Shown here: in pieces, positions 44,001 to 52,867 of the stretch
How positions within the stretch are numbered: the stretch's first letter is position 1
Layout of the letters: the number at the start of each line of letters is the position of its first letter
Assembly (NCBI GenBank): GCA_949358305.1
Contig: OX442315.1
Coordinates: 30,654,427 to 30,718,426 of the forward strand
Direction of reading: 5' to 3'
DNA from: Strigamia acuminata
Lineage: Eukaryota; Arthropoda; Chilopoda; Geophilomorpha; Linotaeniidae
Length of the DNA: 64,000 nucleotides
Made by a program: the position numbers and the translations under genes
Notes under the pieces: generated by a model
Told to the model about the DNA's origin: nothing
The model's database searches: none
What the model saw: the letters and a program-made list of their open reading frames with translations, nothing else

Positions 44001-47000
44001 GGGGCAGTGATGAATAAAACGAACAATATCTCGGGTCATTTTTGGCCAGAAATAAAGTTGATTTGCTCGGTAGATCGTTCTGGCCACTCCAGAATGTCCG
44101 GCGAGCGGGTGTCCGTGGACCATCCACAGAAACCTTGTCAGCAGACTCCTGGGTATAACGACTTTCATCGAAGTTCCTGTCTCCGTCAGATCATCGCGGA
44201 AATTCGGGTGGTGTTTTAGTAGAAGTCCATCCTCGATTAAGTACGTGGAGGCTTCTCTTTCGAATTCTTCACGTTGGATTTCGTCGAAATTCTCGTCGGG
44301 AAATATTTTATCTGTGATGAAGTCTCGATAAGTTTTACAGAAGTCGTCTGCCATCTGGGCGGCTATTAATTCGTCCCTGGTGGGCGGTTTGCTATTCGTC
44401 CCCTTGCTTACGTGGGCGACGAATGCTCGAACGTACTTGTCGGAGATTCGAGGTTCTATTGTTAGCTCATAATTTGGGTGAGCGTCCTTGACCGACTGGT
44501 ACGCTCGGAGCCAATAACTGTAATAATTCTGGTCTCCTGACTCGAGTTTCTCCTTGGGTAATTCGTTTAGCTTTTTAAATTCCCATTTTCGGACGGGGTT
44601 CGGACAGTAGAAGAGGCGTGAGTCGTCCTCTCCGCAGTCGGTCTCGTCTTCGGGGTCTGAAGCTGGGGCTCGTGAGAGGGCGTCTGCCACGACGTTGAAT
44701 TTTCCGGGTCGGTATTCAATGATTAAGTCACAAGCCATTAATTCTAGCTGCCAGCGAGCCATTCTTCCGGACGGTTCCTTCAACGCCATTAACCACTTTA
44801 GTGCTTCGTGGTCAGTTTGTACGTTGAACTTGGTAAATTCCAGGTATGGTCTGAATTTTCGGATTGCCCAGACGACGGCTAGACATTCTAACTCTGTCGC
44901 ATTATAATTCTTTTCGGCTGCTTGTAATTTCCGGCTGATGAACATCGTCGGGACCTCTAACACTACTCCGTCGATGTCATGCTTTTGAAGCAACGCAGCA
45001 CCTAGGCCAATTCGACTGGCGTCGGTGTGAAGAGTGAATTCTCGATTAAGATCTGGTAGGGGAATTCGTTTTACATCGATCAGCATTTGTTTTATTTTGT
45101 TAAACGATGTTTCGCAGTGGTCAGTCCACTCGAAATCTTTATCGTTGCGTAACAGATCTGTGATGGGCGCCGCGACGTCTGCCAAATTTGGGAGCAATCG
45201 ATTGAAGAAATTCACCATGCCCATGAAACGTTGGACTCCTTTTACATCTTCCGGGGCGGGGAACTGGCTAATCGCCTGGGTCTTTTTCGGGTCGATGGAT
45301 AGGCCACCTGTTCCGACTGTGTAACCCAGGAATGCCAATTCTTTGCGGCAAAATTTACTTTTCCCTGGATGAATGTTTAGACCGGCTTTTGTGAGTCGCT
45401 CCATGACGTCATTCACGTGTATCAGGTGATCTTCAAAAGTTTGGGAGACTATGACTATATCATCGAGGTAAGCCCATGCGTATTTGTGTAAGGCATCGCC
45501 GAGAACTTTTTCTATTAGTTTTTGAAAGGTGGCGGGTGCGTTTACTAACCCGAAGGGCATTACATTAAACATCAGTCGACCCTGTGGTGCCCAAAAAGCT
45601 GTTTTCTCTTTATCCTCTTCCCGCAATTCAACCTGCCAGTAACCCTTGGACAAGTCCATGGTCGTGACCCAGTTAAATGGGGCGAGCTCCCGTAGAATCG
45701 CTTCTATTGACGGCATTTGGATGGGGTCGATGACGGTTATGGCGTTTAAAGGTCTATAATCGATGCAGAGGCGCGGTTCGGAGCCTGGTCGCATGACGAG
45801 GACAATCCTCATTCCATATTCTCCGATGGCGTGCGACACGATCCCTTTTTCGAGCAACTCGTTGCACATCGTTCTTACGATATGTCTCTTTTGGGGATTC
45901 ATAGTTTTAAAAGGTACTCGCACCGGTTTTCCCGTAACCAATTCGATCTCGTGCATTACGTAACTAGTCTTTCCTGGATCTTTATTTAAGTTCTTCGAGT
46001 GCTTCTTGAGCATTTCCTCGAGGAGTTTCGTTTGTTCTTCTCCAAGATTGGCGTCCATGGCCAGATTATGTATTAAATTCTCCTCTTGGAGGATAGTATT
46101 AAACGACTTAAAATTATAGTCTTGGATGAACTTCTTAATTTCGCCTCCTCCCCATTCCTCGTCGTCCTTAGCTTTGTCTAGGAGTTCCGGAGGTATTATG
46201 GGTAGTCGTGGGTCCTCGTGGTTGTCGATGTAATTCCACGAACGTGTGACTGGGTTGGGCTGGATGTTCATCCGTTCCATCAAATCCATTCCTATCAGCA
46301 GGATTGTGTCTCGGGTTGGTAACACGATGAAGAAATGCTTAATCGTGCCTCCTTCCCATACAAAATCGGTTGATAACGTCCCCACTGCTCTAACTTCTCC
46401 CGCTGCTGTAAGAACTCGAATATTCTCGTTCATTCCCCGTAATTTTTTCTGTATTTTTTCTTCGAGTGATTCGAATAAGTCGGTGGAGATAAACGACTGA
46501 TCCGCTCCCGAGTCGAGTAGTCCCATTAACACCTTTTTGCCGAAAGAGACTGGTATTTTAGCCAGTACGCTCTTCGCTTCTGTTGATAGGTTGCAACGAA
46601 GTATTCGCTTTTTAAGAGGATTGGCCCCTTGGTCAAGCGGCAAAGTCATGAAAGCGTTGGCTATACCGTCTTCGTCTCTAATTTCGAATTTCCGTTTTTT
46701 GGTTGGAGTTGTGACTTCCTCGTTGGCAGCTTCCTCGAAGAATTCCAACAATTTTTTCATTTCTTTAATTTGTTTTTCCACCAGTGTAAGGTCCATCGTT
46801 TTCGAAGTTATCGCGAGCGGATGTGGAATCACTTTTGTTCCGCCCGCGAGTTCCAGTTTTTTGTCATACTGTCGAATTTGGCGGTGAGTTCCTTCAAGAT
46901 TTTTTCTTGTTCCTTCGCGAGCAATTTCACTAGCTCCTCACGCTCTGCGGCCTTGTCGTCGGCTTTTTTCTTTGCCAGTTTTGGGCAGGCCTGACGCCAG

Positions 47001-50000
47001 TGGCCGTCTTCGTTACAGAAATTACAAGGGCTTTTCTTCTTTCCCTCCCGCTCAAAAGGTTTTTTGGGGTAGTCCTTCTTCTCGGAAGTCGCCTCTGTTT
47101 TCGGGTTGTGGTGTTCCGATTTTCTGGACTTCATCTGAGGTCGGTAGCTGGGCGCCAGTTCCTTCCCCATGTTTGCGTGTACCACATCGTTGATACCTTC
47201 GTCAGCCTCATCGCTTTCCGAGAATTGCTCAGAGTCTTCGCTTACTTCGTCTTCCGACTTTTCCTCGGCGGCGTTAGTTTGCGTGCGATAGGCCTTATTC
47301 GGAGGTGGTAAAGGGTTAGAAGCTTGTTGGTTTTTCTTTGAGGGGAGTGGCTCTATACTTCCGTTTAGATAATTTCGCGATTGGAGCAGCTTAGTGGAGT
47401 CTATGCTGCGCTCCTGTATTCGTTGCTGTCGGGCCACTCCTAGAGCTCGCTCTTCTTTTGTCAGATTTTCGTTATACCGAGCATTTACTTCGGTGTGTTT
47501 CTTCTCGACGAAAGCTAGGATGGCTTTGAAATTATCCCCTTTAGGAGCGTTCATTTCTCGTAGGACTTTGGTTGCGGTTTCGTTTAGTCCTTGTTCGAAG
47601 AGAGCTTTCTGAGCGTGTTGGTCAAATGGTTTGTCCATTTCACGGAACAGGCTGTCGGCTCGTTGTACGTATTCCCTCAGAGTTTCCCCGGGAGCTTGCT
47701 TCATAGAGCTTACTCTTTTCTGGATTTCTTGGCTCGTCTCGCCATATTGATTGTGGAACTTTATGACGAAATCTTCCCAGTTTCGGGGTTGGACATCAGC
47801 GTACCAGTTTCGGGCCCGGTTGATCAGCATTTCTGGTATTCCGCGTGCAACCATTTCGTCGGGTTCCGCTCCTAAGCGATTAATCGTCAGGGCGACTTCG
47901 TCCAAAAACAAGTTGCCGGCGTTCCAGGATCCGTCGAACTTAATTAGTCTCAGGGTCGTCCACTTGATGTTGTTATCCTTGCGAGAATACAGCCATCGGT
48001 CTGCGGAGTAACGTTTCAACAATCCTTCGCTTCGATCGTCCTCCTCGGTCTCTTGGCCACGGCTTTGTTGAAGTTTTTGGTCCATGGCCTGAAGGAGTTC
48101 GTCTTTCATCGTCCGTAGTTGGTTGCTTAGCGAGTCAGTCTCACTAAGCAGCGGTGATGATCGTGGATTGTCGGAAGGGAGGCTTGGGTAATGCGTACCG
48201 TTGCCCGTCAGTCCGAACTGATTGTGTTGGAACGACGTTTTCCCTGATGATCCCGCGGTGTTCGGGTTATTCGTGAGGTCTTGCGCTATGGTTGAGTTAT
48301 CTGGGTTCGCTTTCTCTGGAGCGGAGGTTTGGCTCAACTTTGTTCCGGGCGGTATCAGATCGTCCAGTCGGGTCCCCGTGAGGCCTTCGTTCGTTTTTTT
48401 GATAAAAACGTAGGAATCTCTCCCAGCATACGCTTCGGCGGCGTGTTTCTTTTCGAGGTGATTTTTAACTGCGTTAATCTCCTCGAGCGTCGGCATGGCC
48501 AGTTTATTTTGACCTACTTCGTTGCGTATTTGATTCTTCTGATTTATACATCTGATTAGCTCTGCGTTAGGGTCGCCTGGGTTGTTATTACTGGTTTGGC
48601 CAGTTTTCATTGCGAATGAGTTTTTTACTGCCCATGATTGTGCGCCCTGATTATTCCTCCTATCCTGTATAAACGCCTCGTACAGTTCTCCTTTGACTTC
48701 GTCCGATTCGTTCAAGATGCTATCTAGTCCGTTGACTCGGATACTGCCGTGAGATGCTTGAGAGTCGATACTTTCGCTGTCTGACGTTGCTTCGCCGCCT
48801 GTCTCGGACTGTTGTCGATCTGCTCCGACCCGACGTCGTTTCTCTCCGCGTCTGGCCGTGTTATCTGCCGATCGTTTTTCAGTCCTCTGATTTACTAGGT
48901 CGATTACTCGGCTTAGCTCTGCGTAGGGATCCTTGTCCTGGTCGATCTCGATGCCGTGTGCGCAAGCTACCCGAGTTACTTCTATTGCTTTGGCTACCAG
49001 CTCCTTAGCTGTGTGAGACCGTTCTGGGGAGCTCTGTACGGAGTTTGGCTCCGAATGCTGGCTTAACCCGTTGCTTGGCGGCCGGATCTGGCAGTCCTTT
49101 GCCATTTCTCGTTCGATTATTTTCTGCTTCGCGAGCAATTCTCGAGCCAGCTCGCGCTCCAGTGCCATTTGTTTAGCTTGGTGTTCTTGTGCCAAGCTCT
49201 GTTCCATGGCAGCTAATTTCTCGCGATGCTCTCTGGCTAAATCTTCCATCAATTCGTTTTTCTTCTTCTCTAACGCGACTGTTCTTGCTTGGTCTGCGCG
49301 GGCAGCCTCGTTGATAATTGCGGCACTTGTGTTTGCCGCTTTATTTAGAAGAGTCATTAGATCCATTTCACTGGGATCCTTTTCGACTGGTCTTGGGCTT
49401 TTCAATCCGAATCGAGGGTTTTCGAACGATTTATTTAGTCCGTTTTCTTCGTGAGAGCTTCCTGATCCTTCGAATTCGCCTCCCGTAAACGGAAGTTGTC
49501 TTGCAAGGGGAAGGCTTTCACTTGATGATTCCGTTGAAACTTTAGTCGAGTTAGTCTCGACTTCTGGTTCCACGTGGTTCGCTTCTTCCGCTTTTTGGCG
49601 TTCGATTTCTTCGGCTTCTTTTCTATCCTTTTCGTCGTTACGCCTTTTTCTATCTTCTGCGGTAGTTTTTGTCATTTCTTACGATATAATGATCGATCGA
49701 AAGATCCCGGTTATTATTTAAAGTATTGTCTTAAGGTTAGCAAATCTATCCCGGACAGGCCCCCACGTGTCGTGATTCGACTTTGTGGTTAAAGATAATA
49801 AATAATACACTCGGGAATACAATATATTTCAAATACTGCTTTATTAAAACACGCTTACTAATACAAATATAAGTCAAGATGTTTCCTGTGTTGGTCCTCG
49901 GATTCGGCTGCGAATACGAGTTGCCGCTAAACAATGGCGGATCCAATTGTTTAGTCCTACGCGTGGTCTATGTTTGTTGTCTAGGGTATTTCCACGTGTT

Positions 50001-52408
50001 ATTATGAACACGCGAGAATTCGCTTTCTCGTGCGAATTAAACGAATATCGTTCGAATATTTATTCTAGCGTAGATTGGCTACGCTAAATAAATGTGGCTG
50101 TTGTACAGTTGAAATGGTCAGCGGGCACCGGTCCTCGATCAATCCGTGAAACGGCCTGAAAGGTGAGGTAAATGGTGCTCTTGCTGAAATGTGGTAACTG
50201 TAGTGTCGTTTCCGGTCAAGCATTGGCTATATATATTAACCGGAAATGACGTCATATGCAAATCCTTCTGATTATGCAGGTTCGCAGAAACACGCGACTA
50301 GTCAGTCTAGTCGGTATTTCTAGCGCGCTCTAGTGGCGAGTATTAGTAACACAATAATCACCGCTAATTACTTCTTCAGGTGATGCTGAATCACCACAAC
50401 CTGACCAACCAAATAATTTTCTAAAAATGGTGAAAAGATTTTTAAAAAATTGATATTATTTGTTTTTACATTTTAAAATCACCCCATACTACTCATTACG
50501 GTCTCTCAGCATTTTATTTCTTGACCATACCGTGTGCAACTCTTTGTTGGGTGACTGGACACATTTTGCATTTTAAATCGTCTTATTGATTAGAAAAAAT
50601 AAATTAATACTTATTTATAATTTGTTTTGTCTGCTTATTTTAAAGCATAAAACATATTGTGTATACGGTTGACTTGTGAGTATTATCTTAATTTTTGCCC
50701 GAATACATTAGTTATTTTGGCCGAACAACCGTATATTCAGATCAACCTTAATTTATTTTTACCTGCATTGTATGGTGATCGCTAAGCTGTTGTCTGAAGG
50801 TGTTCACAACAGCAAAGAAGAACGTCTGATAATTGAAATTTATTATTCAATTTGCATATAATTCAAAAATATATTCCTATTACCATGAGAAAGATGGACA
50901 AGGACAAACAAATCTGTTCTTCGATGGAAAGATCCTATAATTTTACAGTTCAGATAGTTATGGTAATCGAATCGATGGAGACATCTCAAATTTAGTGAGA
51001 AATAAATTGCAGTGAGATCGCCTCACTAGGGCATTTAATCTCACCGAGGAAACATATCCACCAAATTTAGGATACTACCGTAATTAAATTGATAATTATT
51101 TCTTACTTGGCAAAGGAAACCGAGAATGATCAAGCAAAACGTTGAAAATGGTATGGCGAATCCAGCTATCAGAAGCCACGGCCATGTAAAAAAACTGTTT
51201 TTCTTTAATCAAAAGTAAGAATATTATACATCTTGTGTTAGTATATAAATAAGGATTCTGCAATGCAAAGTAAAAAGTGTTTTATTGGGGCAACTATTAA
51301 ATTTATTACTATTAATTGATTGCTTTTATTCTTTTATTATTCCAAATTTGAGTGCAATATAATGTGTAAGATAAAATAGTAGCAGACACTTACTTTTCGG
51401 ACACTCATTAAAAGGCTAATTGACGTCAGAAAAAAGAATACAGAGAAGGCTACGTATGATGCTCCTATCGCAAAGTGTACTAATTCAAATATACAATGTT
51501 AACTTTTATACATGTGTTTGTAGTGGCAGCAACGTGGGTGACTGGAAGTGATGTCATTTTCATCATAGTTACCTTAAGTCATCTGTGATAAGTCTCCAAT
51601 CTGTGACTTACCTCTTGTGACTTATCACTTGAGTTGCATCAGCCATTCACAATGGATATTTTATTACTACAATTGTAACTATGTAAAACAAAATCAACTG
51701 AAAATGCAACTCCAAGAAAAGGAGCAGTTGTCAGAACTAGGATAAATGAAGTAGCAAATGTCCATTTGTTTGGATGAAAAATCTTATTCAGATATCATTT
51801 TGTGTTTGTGCACATGCGTGTTATTTAAATTTTAATGTTATCAGAAACAATTAATTTATTTGTTGGTGTTGCATTAAACATTATAACAATAATAAGCATT
51901 TGGTATTCATCAATTTAAAATCAGCGTACATGCGGCTGATTCATAAAGAATGGTTGGATTATTGAATTTTTATTGGTGCGTTCACAATATCTATGATAAG
52001 TAAAATATGGGTTACGATTTTTAACTGTGAACCAATCTGAGTTATTATTATTATTACTAACAGCTAAACAACGCACGCTAAAATGAAAATTGGATATAAC
52101 ATATTGATCTTTAGGAAGCAAGCAGTGTACTTGTACTATTCGATAAATGACTACATTAAATTTAATTTAAAACACCAACCAGAATGGTCCAAACTATATT
52201 CGAAGACTTTTCGGTGCAACATGCGCCACAGCCCTGTTACAAACATTGGACCTGTTAGCAACTGAAAATGGAAAAAAAAGAGATTCATTTATACTTTTGT
52301 TTTGTTAAAAAATATTTATCGAAGTGTGCTTACTATTGTATAAACCCCAGCAACCCGAACTCCTGTGACTAGTTCGAAATTAAAAAAAAATGAATTCACA
52401 CACGACAT
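38084..52408 (-). CDS. Array gene D: four-TM protein, split by an 11.8-kb LTR element
   Basis: Exons: 52408-52334, 52261-52180, 51479-51394, 51202-51107, 50934-50884, 50825-50763 and 38332-38084, giving 233 residues. It is the closest paralogue of gene C (same tandem duplication). Exon 1 reads MSCVNSFFFNFELVTGVRVA, exon 4 has FTWPWLL, and exon 5 is EEQICLSLSIFLM. Intron 6 contains the whole large retrotransposon, making it about 12.4 kb. The tail ends early at FNPQP because of a 2-base loss relative to genes A and E; the old tail sequence continues downstream as decayed DNA. All exons are open, but the long insertion may reduce splicing of the last exon. Confidence 0.65.
38637..39267 (-). repeat. 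3' LTR of element 2
   Basis: 631 bp, TG...CA ends on either strand. It contains TATATATATTAA and a CRE-like TGACGTCA at about 39116-39123 (plus strand). Confidence 0.95.
39268..39280 (-). promoter_or_regulatory. Polypurine tract of element 2
   Basis: On the minus strand CGGGGAGGGACG directly precedes the 3' LTR, the usual plus-strand priming position. Confidence 0.65.
39462..42571 (-). CDS. Third reading frame of element 2, spliced, function unknown
   Basis: Lies where an envelope gene would be. Two exons: 42571-42422 (50 codons, acidic, starting MRNDWKKEIERAVNN) and 42152-39462, with a GTAAGT...TTTAG intron of 269 bp; phases agree and give 946 residues. The second exon is open well upstream of any ATG, which supports the splice. 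The protein has Trp-rich and Arg-rich N-terminal parts, a very basic Arg/Glu segment (RRREEN, RRRRGSES, about residues 270-370) resembling an RS/RE-rich region, Pro-rich linkers including a run of seven prolines, and a C-terminal helical part. I see no signal peptide, no furin-like site followed by a fusion helix, and no transmembrane segment, so it does not look like a standard env. A second gag-like or nucleic-acid-binding role is possible. Function unknown. Confidence 0.75.
42153..42421 (-). other. Intron in the third frame of element 2
   Basis: Donor GTAAGT and acceptor ATATTTAG. The intron has stops in all frames, and removing it joins two open frames in phase. Confidence 0.7.
42750..46856 (-). 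CDS. Pol polyprotein of element 2 (made by -1 frameshift)
   Basis: The frame has no ATG near its start and is reached from gag by -1 slippage, entering at 46856. In order: aspartic protease LLDSGADQSF; reverse transcriptase with LCIDYRPLNAIT, FGLVNAPATFQK and active site YLDDIVIV; RNase H with HTDASRIGLGAALLQ; integrase with HHCC finger (HPLAGHSG, CPRCQACKP) and catalytic DDE (WSVDLMGP, ISDNGPQF, NPVERLNRD). The last two catalytic residues are 34 rather than 35 residues apart. About 1360 residues follow the gag overlap. No chromodomain is visible; the C-terminal extension is rich in Lys and Pro. It is intact, without stops. RT-RH-IN order places it in Ty3/gypsy. Confidence 0.93.
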   Translation of the reverse strand: MELAGGTKVIPHPLAITSKTMDLTLVEKQIKEMKKLLEFFEEAANEEVTTPTKKRKFEIRDEDGIANAFMTLPLDQGANPLKKRILRCNLSTEAKSVLAKIPVSFGKKVLMGLLDSGADQSFISTDLFESLEEKIQKKLRGMNENIRVLTAAGEVRAVGTLSTDFVWEGGTIKHFFIVLPTRDTILLIGMDLMERMNIQPNPVTRSWNYIDNHEDPRLPIIPPELLDKAKDDEEWGGGEIKKFIQDYNFKSFNTILQEENLIHNLAMDANLGEEQTKLLEEMLKKHSKNLNKDPGKTSYVMHEIELVTGKPVRVPFKTMNPQKRHIVRTMCNELLEKGIVSHAIGEYGMRIVLVMRPGSEPRLCIDYRPLNAITVIDPIQMPSIEAILRELAPFNWVTTMDLSKGYWQVELREEDKEKTAFWAPQGRLMFNVMPFGLVNAPATFQKLIEKVLGDALHKYAWAYLDDIVIVSQTFEDHLIHVNDVMERLTKAGLNIHPGKSKFCRKELAFLGYTVGTGGLSIDPKKTQAISQFPAPEDVKGVQRFMGMVNFFNRLLPNLADVAAPITDLLRNDKDFEWTDHCETSFNKIKQMLIDVKRIPLPDLNREFTLHTDASRIGLGAALLQKHDIDGVVLEVPTMFISRKLQAAEKNYNATELECLAVVWAIRKFRPYLEFTKFNVQTDHEALKWLMALKEPSGRMARWQLELMACDLIIEYRPGKFNVVADALSRAPASDPEDETDCGEDDSRLFYCPNPVRKWEFKKLNELPKEKLESGDQNYYSYWLRAYQSVKDAHPNYELTIEPRISDKYVRAFVAHVSKGTNSKPPTRDELIAAQMADDFCKTYRDFITDKIFPDENFDEIQREEFEREASTYLIEDGLLLKHHPNFRDDLTETGTSMKVVIPRSLLTRFLWMVHGHPLAGHSGVARTIYRANQLYFWPKMTRDIVRFIHHCPRCQACKPRTPKNYERISLGPFAPFDCWSVDLMGPKPTSSNKNKYILVIMDVATGWPELFPMERPTKQKIIRCLYEVALHFGFPRKLISDNGPQFASNLYKDFCKKFDIETSYTSTYNPRANPVERLNRDIKYALAIFTDVHSSWDEYLREIAFSIRTTISRNRKFSPAFLNFARELRVPWDPRIPEEILEIDPEKPHIYVDRLEQIISATYQHMMSHIFDMRDRISIAGKDRPFCNFKVNDLVWKDTHIQSSADKGIHAGLADKRDGPYVILEAHGGNAFKLKRLADNVNFRSIHARELTPYLPEFPQEAWTEYQTKPAKNPIIRDMFLDEQTGPTNLVQDELLEVADAPDEISGREEIVAESPKKGKQSNKKKTTGIPKPDKIYGMRRHKPNPFIKDGKLVGKQKATPAIVSNNR
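46811..46862 (-). promoter_or_regulatory. -1 ribosomal frameshift signal between gag and pol
   Basis: On the minus strand the gag frame reads A AAA AAC at 46862-46856, a classic slippery heptamer in the correct phase. A 6-nt spacer follows (46855-46850), then a 10-bp stem: 46849-46840 (TCGCGGGCGG) pairs with 46820-46811 (CCGCTCGCGA), with one G-U pair and a 19-nt loop. The gag stop codon TGA (46831-46829) lies in the loop. The geometry fits known -1 frameshift sites; activity is inferred. Confidence 0.8.
46829..49675 (-). CDS. Gag of element 2
   Basis: 948 residues from a true ATG at 49675. The N-terminal part is highly charged and predicted coiled coil (ERQKAEEANH and a long Ala/Glu/Arg helix with LAREHREKLAAMEQSLAQ). 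The central region carries the retrotransposon gag fold (ARNWYADVQPRNWEDFVIKF, then PGETLREYVQRADSLFREMD). Near the C-terminus lies one CCHC zinc knuckle, CNFCNEDGHWRQAC. The last codons overlap pol in the -1 frame through the slippery site. At 948 residues it is much longer than most gypsy gags (about 400-500). It is intact. Confidence 0.9.
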   Translation of the reverse strand: MTKTTAEDRKRRNDEKDRKEAEEIERQKAEEANHVEPEVETNSTKVSTESSSESLPLARQLPFTGGEFEGSGSSHEENGLNKSFENPRFGLKSPRPVEKDPSEMDLMTLLNKAANTSAAIINEAARADQARTVALEKKKNELMEDLAREHREKLAAMEQSLAQEHQAKQMALERELARELLAKQKIIEREMAKDCQIRPPSNGLSQHSEPNSVQSSPERSHTAKELVAKAIEVTRVACAHGIEIDQDKDPYAELSRVIDLVNQRTEKRSADNTARRGEKRRRVGADRQQSETGGEATSDSESIDSQASHGSIRVNGLDSILNESDEVKGELYEAFIQDRRNNQGAQSWAVKNSFAMKTGQTSNNNPGDPNAELIRCINQKNQIRNEVGQNKLAMPTLEEINAVKNHLEKKHAAEAYAGRDSYVFIKKTNEGLTGTRLDDLIPPGTKLSQTSAPEKANPDNSTIAQDLTNNPNTAGSSGKTSFQHNQFGLTGNGTHYPSLPSDNPRSSPLLSETDSLSNQLRTMKDELLQAMDQKLQQSRGQETEEDDRSEGLLKRYSADRWLYSRKDNNIKWTTLRLIKFDGSWNAGNLFLDEVALTINRLGAEPDEMVARGIPEMLINRARNWYADVQPRNWEDFVIKFHNQYGETSQEIQKRVSSMKQAPGETLREYVQRADSLFREMDKPFDQHAQKALFEQGLNETATKVLREMNAPKGDNFKAILAFVEKKHTEVNARYNENLTKEERALGVARQQRIQERSIDSTKLLQSRNYLNGSIEPLPSKKNQQASNPLPPPNKAYRTQTNAAEEKSEDEVSEDSEQFSESDEADEGINDVVHANMGKELAPSYRPQMKSRKSEHHNPKTEATSEKKDYPKKPFEREGKKKSPCNFCNEDGHWRQACPKLAKKKADDKAAEREELVKLLAKEQEKILKELTAKFDSMTKNWNSRAEQK
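49748..49765 (-). promoter_or_regulatory. tRNA primer binding site of element 2
   Basis: Minus strand TGGGGGCCTGTCCGGGAT starts two bases after the 5' LTR. It is complementary to the 3' end of an animal tRNA-Pro, with about two mismatches by my recollection of that tRNA. Confidence 0.6.
49768..50398 (-). repeat. 5' LTR of element 2
   Basis: 631-bp LTR matching 38637-39267 by eye; followed on the plus strand by the ACCT target duplication. Confidence 0.95.
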
Positions 52409-52867
52409 TACGGATGCAGTTCAAATAAGTATATAAGTAACGAGGTAATAGTCGTTTAAGTAGCCATGATTCTACGAAATAAACGCAATAATGTCATGAC
52501 AACGGCCTTGCGTGCAAACATGTGAAGTTTTTTTTTTAAATTCTTACCATATTACACGTAAAAACGATTGAAATCAAGAAAGTTATTTTATACGAAAAAA
52601 TGATATAACTAAATATTTTAAATTAGTATTAATCGTAGATATAAATACTAATGCGTCAAATTGAAAATTGTCATTTTCCCCACAATATGAGCACAGAAAA
52701 TTACTGATCTGACTTATTTTAATCATATATTAATCACACAGATTACGTACATGTACATTACGCTTTAGAAACAGGAAAATTAACTCGCCTAACTTGACAT
52801 ATAAATATAAGATTATGAGATTACAAGATTATAATGATTTTGGACTTTTAGCTGATGGGAAATACTG
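52409..52867. other. Spacer between genes D and E
   Basis: Promoter region of gene D and 3' flank of gene E. Apart from the conserved box at 52491-52519, I see only AT-rich sequence. Confidence 0.5.
52491..52519 (-). promoter_or_regulatory. Conserved array promoter box, gene D
   Basis: ATGTCATGACAACGGCC then TTGCGTGCAA, about 85 bp upstream of the gene D start codon. Confidence 0.5.

Larger units (their letters stand above)
38637..50398 (-). mobile_element. Ty3/gypsy LTR retrotransposon with third frame, element 2
   Basis: Complete 11.76-kb element read from the minus strand. The LTRs are 631 bp (38637-39267 and 49768-50398) and look identical by eye. The target duplication is ACCT (38633-38636 and 50399-50402), confirmed by an empty paralogous site at 34981-35000, where ATCACCTGACCAACC is uninterrupted. 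The primer site TGGGGGCCTGTCCGGGAT (minus strand, 49765-49748) closely fits a tRNA-Pro 3' end. A purine tract GGGGAGGGACG precedes the 3' LTR. It encodes gag, pol (by -1 frameshift) and a spliced third frame. It is in the same orientation as host gene D and a very young insertion. Confidence 0.95.

Noticed and set aside
46830-46832. Independent start of element 2 pol at 46832
   Set aside because: The codon is GTG, no ATG lies nearby, and the slippery heptamer upstream explains expression better.
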